Positions 1 through 6,678 of a stretch of 64,000 bases of DNA are shown piece by piece. The stretch is from assembly GCA_016931625.1 (NCBI GenBank), contig JAFGEK010000133.1, forward strand, positions 1 to 64,000. The letters are read 5' to 3'. Numbering within the stretch: the stretch's first letter is position 1; every line of letters begins with the position of its first letter. The notes beneath the pieces were generated by a model. That model saw only the letters and a program-made list of their open reading frames with translations. It ran no database searches and was not told the origin of the DNA. Origin of the DNA: Deltaproteobacteria bacterium. GTDB taxonomy: Bacteria; Myxococcota; XYA12-FULL-58-9; JAFGEK01. The translations under genes and the position numbers were made by a program.

Positions 1-25
1 AGAGAGTTTTACGTAACTCCTCGTC

Positions 26-45
26 ATTCCTACGAAAGTAGGAAT
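26..45. repeat. REP-like palindrome
   Basis: Perfect 8-bp inverted repeat ATTCCTAC (26-33) and GTAGGAAT (38-45) around a GAAA loop, inside the context CGTCATTCC...GGAATCC. This is the look of the short intergenic palindromes scattered through many proteobacterial genomes. A related, more degenerate copy lies at 9457-9476. Confidence 0.5.
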
Positions 46-248
46 CCAATTCCGATAAAAGTGAAAAATGAGACTAAGAGTCAGCGTTCGCGAGGGTGAC
101 GATGAAAAGGTTATTATGGTATTTTTGCAAGTGGCTCTATTGTAAATATAATAATTTCATCCAACTTGAAAATAAGAAATTACACTTGGCGACGTGTATA
201 TTCGAGGTGCGAAGAAAGTGGTCAGGCAGTAGCCTGCTAAATTCTCAC

Positions 249-542
249 CTACCCCTCAGAAACCTTGCGCCAAGAGTGAATAGCTTCAAAAACTTTGGCT
301 TTACTGGATGTTTCTTCTTCAAGGTCAAAGTCTTCTTGCAAGCCCAACCAAAACTTGGGCGAGACTCCAAAATAAGCTGAGAGACGCAGCGCCGTATCAG
401 TAGTGATACTACGTGAGCCAGCACATATTTCTGCTATACGAGTTGCGGGCACACCAATATCTTTAGCCAATCGATAACGAGTGATTTCGTTGGGTTTAAG
501 AAATTCTTCTTCTAACACCTCACCAGGATGAATGTTGGGCAA
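249..542 (-). CDS. higA: HigA-type antitoxin, probably decaying
   Basis: 97 aa helix-turn-helix protein of the HigA/VapI family, the antitoxin that binds RelE-like HigB and represses the operon. The HPGEVLEEEFL signature near the N-terminus, the XRE-type helices (residues about 22-62) and the FWLGLQ motif are all typical. The only start in this frame is a TTG at 542. An ATG at 559-561 with the expected MKKPK leader lies in another frame: one A fewer in the run of five at 545-549 would join it to HPGEV. The promoter-proximal toxin gene is reduced to a C-terminal scrap, so this antitoxin is probably an orphan and may be poorly translated. Confidence 0.75.
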   Translation of the reverse strand: MPNIHPGEVLEEEFLKPNEITRYRLAKDIGVPATRIAEICAGSRSITTDTALRLSAYFGVSPKFWLGLQEDFDLEEETSSKAKVFEAIHSWRKVSEG

Positions 543-565
543 TCTTTTTGGGTTTCTTCATTTTT

Positions 566-670
566 TCATCCTCTGTGATAATCGACGATTTCAAAGTCAA
601 AAGCATCGCCGTTGCGCCAAACAAAAACATATATAAGATTCTCGTTAATTCTTTCTGGATTATTTTCCCA
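566..670 (-). pseudogene. HigB toxin C-terminal remnant
   Basis: Read on the minus strand, this stretch gives the family's last 30 or so residues, with the unmistakable ending VWRNGDAFDFEIVDYH before a TGA at 566-568. In intact HigB the same tail follows a RIN...IRVCF strand, and RINENLIYVF is still visible. An in-frame TAA at 671-673 closes the frame upstream, and no RelE-type N-terminal half is present. The remnant directly precedes higA in the classic higB-higA order, so the module has lost its toxin. Confidence 0.7.
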
Positions 671-1059
671 TTACATCTGCTAATTGGTTTACATTTTTAA
701 AGTACCGTGCATGTGTTCTAATTAGATCGGCTTCGGAACAAAAAGCTTGCAGCACAATCTCAAAATCTTGATTTCCATTATGTGTTTGCTCAAGCATAGT
801 CCGGAGCTTAAGAATATCTTCTATATCTTTATTTATCTTTATTTAAAAATTGGCGTACTTCTATAAGACGGCCACTCGATCGTTGATAAGCGACAAGAAA
901 ATGCGGCGTTGCTCCAAAGTCACCGACACTAGACCCCATGTTGACTTCTTGTGGATCATCTACATGGAGGATCTTTAGTAGATCTTTAAATTGACTATTG
1001 ATATCATCAAATTCTCTATTTAAATCATTCCAAAATTTATCACGAAAATTTTTAACCAT
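660..1059 (-). pseudogene. unknown gene broken by a 10-bp duplication
   Basis: The reading frame from 1059 starts MVKNFRDKFW and stops after 76 codons at 829. The stop is created by a tandem 10-bp duplication (825-834 = 835-844). If one copy is removed, the frame continues through IEDILKLRTMLEQ to LADVMGK and a TAA at 660-662, giving about 129 aa. I do not recognise the family. The C-terminal half is helical and charged. The 3' end abuts the HigB remnant, so both genes seem to have decayed together. Confidence 0.6.
825..844. repeat. 10-bp tandem duplication causing a frameshift
   Basis: ATCTTTATTT occurs twice in immediate succession (825-834, 835-844). Because 10 is not a multiple of 3, the second copy shifts the minus-strand frame and ends the gene described at 660-1059. 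Slipped-strand replication in this AT-rich stretch is the simplest explanation. Confidence 0.85.
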
Positions 1060-1111
1060 GATATCTTCTATTTAATTTGTTGTCTCTAACTTTCAGCTTT
1101 TATCTGCGCTT

Positions 1112-1444
1112 TTAATACAAGGTGCTGTTCTTGGTAAAGCATATAAAGTAACGACAATCGCTGATGAAAATGCAAAACGGCCACAAGATTTAATGCAACG
1201 TAATTTTTCTGCAGAGGTGACTAATAAGCTCTGGGTAGCAGATTTAACATTTGTGTCAACTTGGCGAGGATTTGTTTATGTAGCTTTTATTGTTGATGTA
1301 TTTTCTCGCTATATCGTGGGCTGGAAGGTTGATTCATCATTGCATGCTGAGATTGCCCTTGCTGCTTTAGAGCAAGCTATTTATGCAGATAGTACCGACA
1401 ATGGCTTAATTCATCATAGTGACCGAGGCATGCAATATTTGTGA
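1112..1444 (+). mobile_element. IS3-family transposase orfB fragment
   Basis: The frame reads LIQGAVLGK...TIADENAKRPQDLMQRNF and then the integrase-core segment LWVADLTFVSTWRGFVYVAF...GLIHHSDRGMQYL. These are the first two catalytic aspartate regions of an IS3/IS2-type OrfB DDE transposase: the first D is in VADLT, the second in HSDRG. Both ends are missing. The N-terminal half of OrfB, orfA and the terminal repeats are absent upstream, and the frame stops (TGA 1442-1444) right after QYL, before the final catalytic E. It is a dead fragment inside a stretch of decayed genes. Confidence 0.85.
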
Positions 1445-1489
1445 GATTGATACTAGAAATAAATCACTGAAAGTTTATTCTGATAGGCA

Positions 1490-2206
1490 CTATTTGAATT
1501 GGAATTTTTTCGTAAAATAGTCGCCCTTATATTCATTATTATCAACCACGCTGACGCTGATTTCAGCCGGTTTCTCACAATAAGCATTGAGACCGGGATT
1601 ATCGACCATACCTTGCACATCCCACTTTCCCTTGCCTTTATTGATGGCTTTCTTAACGTCCCTGATTGTGAAAATCGCGTCGTTTCCGCAGATCATTTGG
1701 ATGTTGAGTTTCGACTTTTTTCCCAGCGCTTTTCCGGGGTATTTTACCTTCAGAACAAAATCAACGACCCATTTATTCTTTTTAGTGGAAAGTATCTTGA
1801 TATCGTTGATTTGCGGAACATAGGGAATGATATTGATCTCTTTTTCTTGAGAGACTCCCTCAGGCGTCTGCAAGACAATAGCCCTAGAGCCAAGTTTTGC
1901 TTGCTTATCTGCGAAGAGTATCACTTCCCATTTTTTCTTGCCCTGCTTGCGGTTATAATCAGATATGCCAAGCTCACTGATTTTCTTAACAGCAATATTT
2001 ACCGCCGGATTTATTTGTACTTCTGAGATAGACTTAAAAGCCTTTGAGATAATAACGATCCGTGAATCCTTATCAATTGTTACTTGCCCCGGAAAACAAC
2101 ATTCGATTTCTAACCCTGGCGCTGTTTTACTCTGGGCAAAGACCATACCAACCGGCAAAATGCTAAGCAACAAAAAAACATGAAAGTAAACTCTGGTTTT
2201 ATTCAT
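1490..2206 (-). CDS. secreted protein of unknown function
   Basis: 238 aa with a clear Sec signal peptide: MNKTR, a hydrophobic core, then VFAQ as a likely cleavage site near residue 25. The mature part is beta-rich and basic, with several KKK clusters (GKKKWEV, KGKGKWDV) and a Cys pair (ECC) near its N-terminus. The repeated word GKxKWxV suggests two related immunoglobulin-like sandwich domains at about 30-125 and 126-238. I do not recognise a named family. It is followed on the same strand by nothing supported until the IS fragment; the upstream neighbour (2297-2863) is also a small exported protein. Confidence 0.65.
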   Translation of the reverse strand: MNKTRVYFHVFLLLSILPVGMVFAQSKTAPGLEIECCFPGQVTIDKDSRIVIISKAFKSISEVQINPAVNIAVKKISELGISDYNRKQGKKKWEVILFADKQAKLGSRAIVLQTPEGVSQEKEINIIPYVPQINDIKILSTKKNKWVVDFVLKVKYPGKALGKKSKLNIQMICGNDAIFTIRDVKKAINKGKGKWDVQGMVDNPGLNAYCEKPAEISVSVVDNNEYKGDYFTKKFQFK

Positions 2207-2296
2207 TTCAACCTTCTATTGAAAGTAAAACTACTAAATATACAGTCTAAAGCAGCCTAAAGAGTTCGTTTCCGCAGGGAAAGCGCCCGCGTGAGC

Positions 2297-2863
2297 CTAT
2301 TTCTTTTTAAGAATCGCCGTCGATTTACCGTTGAGTCTATATTTGAGACTTGTTGCATTAGCCGCAACAAAAAAGACCAGATGGCACTTGGTTTCCTTTT
2401 TCTTGAACGTCGCAACTATGCAGGGTTTCTTCGTCTTCTCGTCGTCTCCTTGCTTTAGTGACACCACCGTGTTGCCTGCCTGAATTAGCTCCATCATGCT
2501 ACCATCTTCGACCTTGTCGAGCATCAGGCACGAGTAATCCTTGGTGATGTCGGTACAAATAGCGGCGAGCGGCCACTTGCGCTTCGCTGTGCCAGAGAGA
2601 GCGACATTATTGGTACAGAGAGTCTGATTGTCCGCGGTGGCTTCTATATTCATATCGAGAATGATCGACCTCATGTTCTGGGGCGCCTGAATCGATTTTG
2701 CGGTGCTAGCCGTAGCTTCTTTGAGGCCTTCAATCGTCATCTTCCATGCGCCGACCTGCAACTTGGCAGGGTAGGTCGCAGCTGCGCTGCCGCGTGCTGC
2801 CAGCAAGTAGCCAGTGATTGACAGGCATGTCACGAGTATCGCTATCGACTTATTCATTGTCAT
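2297..2863 (-). CDS. small exported protein of unknown function
   Basis: About 188 aa from the ATG at 2863 (MTMNKSIAILV); a longer frame begins at 2890, but the signal peptide fits the shorter start. Residues 5-28 form a Sec signal ending in GSAAA. The mature protein is basic, contains four Cys that could form two disulfides (LCTNN, AICTD, YSCLML, KPCIV region), and ends in a lysine run. No recognised domain. It shares strand and character with the preceding secreted protein at 1490-2206, but about 90 bases separate them. Confidence 0.6.
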   Translation of the reverse strand: MTMNKSIAILVTCLSITGYLLAARGSAAATYPAKLQVGAWKMTIEGLKEATASTAKSIQAPQNMRSIILDMNIEATADNQTLCTNNVALSGTAKRKWPLAAICTDITKDYSCLMLDKVEDGSMMELIQAGNTVVSLKQGDDEKTKKPCIVATFKKKETKCHLVFFVAANATSLKYRLNGKSTAILKKK

Positions 2864-3006
2864 GTTGTCTCTTTTGGCTAGAGTTGTCATAAAGTATATC
2901 TGTCATATAATACCGATCTCGTTCAGGCTGCAAGGACCTATAGCTAATTATAAGATCCTCGGCTGTTATGCTAATGTATTTCGTGCCACAGCACATCTGT
3001 AATGGG

Positions 3007-3264
3007 CTATTTTGCCTTGGCTTCGAGGCTAGATAATAACTTTACATTTACGCGATCAATTCGCGTTAATATATTATCTGTAAAATCATCTTTAGCCTTA
3101 TACCATGACTGAGATTCAAAGAATTTTTGTAGCTCTGCGTCCTCAAACTTTTTACCATGTCGCGCAAATATGGCATTGCGATAAAGCCGTAACTTTTGCT
3201 TAGGAAGAAAACGTAAAACCCGAGCCCATATATGGCTAAGAGGTTGCTTAAGACAGTTAGGCAA
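3007..3264 (-). CDS. YARHG-domain protein, possibly a fragment
   Basis: 85 aa. Residues 26-58 carry the YARHG motif (LYRNAIFARHGKKF...FFESQSWYK), a short extracellular or periplasmic domain of unknown function, often at the C-terminus of lipoproteins and zinc-ribbon proteins. The only start is TTG at 3264, there is no signal peptide, and a stop lies just upstream in frame. This is therefore likely the 3' part of a once longer exported protein. Confidence 0.55.
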   Translation of the reverse strand: MPNCLKQPLSHIWARVLRFLPKQKLRLYRNAIFARHGKKFEDAELQKFFESQSWYKAKDDFTDNILTRIDRVNVKLLSSLEAKAK

Positions 3265-3270
3265 TACTAA

Positions 3271-3414
3271 CTACTCTTTAATCCATTTCTGAACTTCTTG
3301 GTTTTCACCAAGCACCTTCATTTGTTCTGGGCTTGGACGAAACCCCCGCGTGCCCACAAGCGCGATAGCCAAAGCATCGCGCAGTTCGCTGTCATTTACG
3401 ACTGTTTGCCTCCT
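3271..3414 (-). pseudogene. short C-terminal coding remnant
   Basis: The minus strand between the deacetylase gene and the YARHG fragment can be read as a continuous segment ending SPEQMKVLGENQEVQKWIKE before TAG at 3271-3273. It has plausible amino-acid composition but no start codon with a ribosome binding site in frame. An AGGAGG lies upstream but in a position serving a different frame. Family unknown; it could be chance. Confidence 0.25.
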
Positions 3415-3453
3415 GACTGCACAAGTCAGCATACCAATAGTATATGGTTGTCT

Positions 3454-4800
3454 TTAAGGTAAAAGCGTTAACGAACCCTCTTCAAGTGATATTTCGTAAT
3501 AACCATGTTCATCCCAGGGTAAAATGCGACCATTTTGCCTAAGCGTACCGCCATCAATTAGTACGCGCAGATAACTGTGACGCGGAAAATTAGCTGGCAA
3601 ACTCCAGGTCCAAGTCATGGTGCTGCCACGAGTTGTAGGCGTGATCGCCGAAAAAAACTCTTGCGCCACCCAGTAGCTTCCGATCTTAGCCACGGTGTCA
3701 CCCCAAACGTCATTTAATGCTTTAAGGTATTGCATACTGCCGGTAATATTGACCGCAGGTACTAAGCAGCAACCAATATTATCATTGGCCGGGTCTATTT
3801 GATGAAACACCAGCAAAGCCCAGCTTGCATTGGCGCGAGCGTTGTCAATTACTTGCTCGAAAGTTTCTTGCCGATCATCAAGCCCACCCCACTCTGTACC
3901 CGCTGCAAGAAACGCCGGCATACTATACTGATCAACAAGGTCGTATGGCCAAAGCATACCTTCCCATAAACCTCGATGGAATAATAATGGTGTAGCTTGG
4001 GCAAATGTACCCCAGTCGTCATCACCATAAGGTGCTGCCATACTCCAAACACCATACTGTCCAACTGTATCAATAATCCAAGTGGCGGTATCGCTTAATT
4101 CGCTCTGCCATGTGGCCCCAGTTGGTGGGTCAGAGTCAAAAGTCCAAAGGCACGACCCAGGCTCAAGCACACCAGCAGCGCTGATCTCACAATGGTTATA
4201 GGTATGGTTACCAAGCTCATGACCCTCTGCCTGCCATTGCCTAAAAGCAGCCGCCCGCTGTTCATCGCTATAAGCTGATTCAGTGGTTGGATTGAGATAG
4301 AATGTCATTGGCACACCGGGAGCCTTTAAAGTCGCATAATTCTCAATCTGCGAGTCAAGCGAGTCATCAAAGGTGTATGAAACCGCCCCGGTAAAACCAG
4401 CCCAGTCAAGCACCGTTAGGTTTTCTGGAGCACCGTTTGGCCTGGGTACTCCCACCCCAGGCGGATTAGGAAGCATCGAAACCGGACTTTTTCCTTGAAC
4501 AAAAGTGGCAGTCACCGAAATGTCGGCGTTCATTACTACCGAGATCTGCTTGGCGGTGCTGCTGATATCACCACTCCAGTCAATAAAAGCATCGCCAGGG
4601 GCAACAATGGCGATCAATGTTACTTCTGTGCCTTCATCATAAGTATATGTGCCTGCTACCGGAAAGGTGCGGCCATTACCGGCGGTAGTAATGGTAAGGG
4701 TATAAGTAATAATTTGCGCATACGCATCGATGGATGCGAGGCTAAAAACGAAAACAACAACACTTAATATAAGCTCACCAATTGTTCGGCGGGCATTCAT
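3454..4800 (-). CDS. secreted polysaccharide deacetylase (NodB-like)
   Basis: About 448 aa from ATG 4800; a longer frame begins at 4821. A signal peptide (residues 1-28, ending DAYAQ) is followed by one ~75-residue bacterial repeat domain (TITTAGNG...VTATFVQ, about 33-103), as in cell-surface proteins. Residues 130-390 are a NodB-homology carbohydrate esterase 4-like domain. Motif 1 is YTFDD (about 142-146, catalytic and metal Asp). Motif 2 is GNHTYNH (about 197-203, the two metal-binding His). It probably removes N-acetyl or O-acetyl groups from an extracellular or wall polysaccharide. The C-terminal ~60 residues form a beta domain. The gene stands alone. Confidence 0.8.
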   Translation of the reverse strand: MNARRTIGELILSVVVFVFSLASIDAYAQIITYTLTITTAGNGRTFPVAGTYTYDEGTEVTLIAIVAPGDAFIDWSGDISSTAKQISVVMNADISVTATFVQGKSPVSMLPNPPGVGVPRPNGAPENLTVLDWAGFTGAVSYTFDDSLDSQIENYATLKAPGVPMTFYLNPTTESAYSDEQRAAAFRQWQAEGHELGNHTYNHCEISAAGVLEPGSCLWTFDSDPPTGATWQSELSDTATWIIDTVGQYGVWSMAAPYGDDDWGTFAQATPLLFHRGLWEGMLWPYDLVDQYSMPAFLAAGTEWGGLDDRQETFEQVIDNARANASWALLVFHQIDPANDNIGCCLVPAVNITGSMQYLKALNDVWGDTVAKIGSYWVAQEFFSAITPTTRGSTMTWTWSLPANFPRHSYLRVLIDGGTLRQNGRILPWDEHGYYEISLEEGSLTLLP

Positions 4801-4821
4801 GATGTACCTCGCAAAAAGCAT

Positions 4822-5083
4822 TCAAAAGTGGCAATAGTCAGCCACTCTACCACTAAAATTCATAATTGAACATCCTGATATTCACTCAAAAAAATCAAAT
4901 CCCATGCTTGTAAAAAAATCAAAAAAAACCAAAAAACTTACTAGCAGTGTAGTATCGCTAAGGCTTAAATTAAATCAAGACTACCTCCTTAAGTTTGGAG
5001 TGGACTTATACTGACACATCATGACAATGATTTATTACGCACGATAGCTTGATAACGGTTAATTAAATGAAAGGTGACGCATA
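4822..5083. other. divergent intergenic region
   Basis: 262 bases between the divergent deacetylase and collagen-like lipoprotein genes. It is very AT-rich, with A-tracts around 4890-4940. No hairpin, operator or small gene could be supported; both promoters presumably lie here. Confidence 0.4.
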
Positions 5084-6628
5084 ATGCCAACAAAACAATT
5101 TCTGGCGGTCAACCTCATTGCAATTACACTAGCGGCATGTACTAACAATACTGGCAAGGGCGAAGCTTCGTGTGTAATTACCAAGAACCAAGACGGCTCT
5201 AAAACTATTAGTTGCGCAAACAATGACACACTCACCGTCTCAAAGCAGGCCCAAGGCGGTGATGCTTGTTCAGTTACCAAAAACCAAGACAACACTATAA
5301 CTGTCAACTGCGGTATAACTGAGGTCACGATTGAATATGGCCCCGGACTCAATGGGCTCGATGGACTCAATGGGCACTCGTCGCTGGTTGACATTATCCC
5401 AGAGCCAGTAGGAACAAATTGTGGTACGGGTGGGCAAATGGCCCAATCGGGTTTAGATCAAAACGACGATGGCTTGCTTAGCGCCAACGAAATCCTTACT
5501 ACTCAATACATTTGCAATGGGATTAACGGTACTGATGGCTCCAATGGCACCAATGGCACCAACGGAACTAATGGTACTAATGGAATTGATGGCGTAAACG
5601 GTATAGATGGCGTAGATGGCGCCAATGGTCACAGCTATTTGTTCTCGATCAGTGACGAATCGGCTGGTGCAAATTGTACGAGCGGTGGCAAAAAAATTGA
5701 ATCCGGCCTTGACAACAACGACGATGGTATTCTCGATGACGGCTCACTTGCCGCTAATGAAGTATCTTCTACTCAATATATTTGTAATGGTGATGTAAGA
5801 AGTTCAATTTACGGTAACGGCTCAGATGGGGCAGTTAACATCTCCGGGGTTGTTGACTGGGTTACCACCCCACCCTCTTTAACCATGCAGTTCACTGATT
5901 TAAATATCTCTGGTATACTAACTGTACCAAGTGGTCTTATTTTGCGTGCCACTGGTAATGTCAATATCTCCGGGTCAATAATAGTTGCAGATAACAATGG
6001 CGCCACCTTGGGCATTGCTTCAAGTAGCGCGGCAGTTGGTAATGCGGCTTTTGGCGGTACCGGCGTGAATGCAACACTAGCTCGTATGTTAGTCAACCCC
6101 GGTATTTACGGCGGTAGTGTTGGCGGCTCGCAAAACGGTTACCCTGGCAAAGGTGGCGGTACCATAGTCATCCTCGCTGGTGGTACATTGAATATCAGTG
6201 GCTCGATTACCGCCAATGGCGGTATGGGCACAACTGACGATACTAAAACAGGGGCGGGGGGTGGTGGGGGCGGTATCGTTGTGCTGGTATCAAAAACATC
6301 TATTGCTAATAGCGGAACAATTTCTGCCACTGGTGGAGCGGGCGGTATAGCCACCGGAGCGACTAGTCCATCTGGTGGTGGGGGCGGCGGTATTGTGAAC
6401 CTTTTTGCTCCGGTGATTACGGCGGGGACAATTGACGTATCGGGCGGAGCAGCAGGCGCGGGCACGAGTATTGCCGGATCTGGCGGGGGCGGCGGCGGTT
6501 CTGGTGGCACTGGCGGAAATGCCGGGGGTAGTGGCCCTGTAGATGCTACTGCCGGTTTTGCGGGCTATTCTTTTCAGAATATTACGACTGATCCCGCTGC
6601 GTTATTCTTAATATCTACGCATCCGTAA
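5084..6628 (+). CDS. collagen-like, glycine-rich lipoprotein
   Basis: 514 aa. The N-terminus has a lipoprotein signal with lipobox LAAC (Cys at residue 19). Residues 100-235 contain two copies of a ~55-aa module (SLVDIIPEPVGTNC...YICNG and SYLFSISDESAGANC...YICNG) resembling the DUF7151 domain found in secreted proteins of Myxococcota-like bacteria. A collagen-like GxN/GxD tract (GTNGTNGTNG...) joins them. The second half is an extremely Gly-rich beta-helix-like passenger with NISG repeats and GGGGGG runs, reminiscent of polymorphic outer-membrane or adhesin stalks. It is probably outer-membrane-anchored and surface exposed. It ends convergently with the VWD protein gene. Confidence 0.75.
   Translation: MPTKQFLAVNLIAITLAACTNNTGKGEASCVITKNQDGSKTISCANNDTLTVSKQAQGGDACSVTKNQDNTITVNCGITEVTIEYGPGLNGLDGLNGHSSLVDIIPEPVGTNCGTGGQMAQSGLDQNDDGLLSANEILTTQYICNGINGTDGSNGTNGTNGTNGTNGIDGVNGIDGVDGANGHSYLFSISDESAGANCTSGGKKIESGLDNNDDGILDDGSLAANEVSSTQYICNGDVRSSIYGNGSDGAVNISGVVDWVTTPPSLTMQFTDLNISGILTVPSGLILRATGNVNISGSIIVADNNGATLGIASSSAAVGNAAFGGTGVNATLARMLVNPGIYGGSVGGSQNGYPGKGGGTIVILAGGTLNISGSITANGGMGTTDDTKTGAGGGGGGIVVLVSKTSIANSGTISATGGAGGIATGATSPSGGGGGGIVNLFAPVITAGTIDVSGGAAGAGTSIAGSGGGGGGSGGTGGNAGGSGPVDATAGFAGYSFQNITTDPAALFLISTHP
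5525..5630 (+). repeat. collagen-like GXY coding repeat
   Basis: Tandem 9- and 12-base units of the form GG(C/T/A)ACNAA(C/T)GG, encoding Gly-Thr-Asn-Gly and Gly-(Ile/Val)-(Asp/Asn) triplets, inside the lipoprotein gene. The unit is divergent at third positions, so it is not a recent expansion. Confidence 0.7.
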
Positions 6629-6678
6629 TAATCCTTTAAATAATCACCCTATTTAAGCAAAGAATCTGCCTTTTTAAA

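Noticed and set aside
6139-6510. Minus-strand proline-rich frame across the glycine-rich lipoprotein gene
   Set aside because: It is the antisense reading of GGN codons (CCN), a composition artefact.
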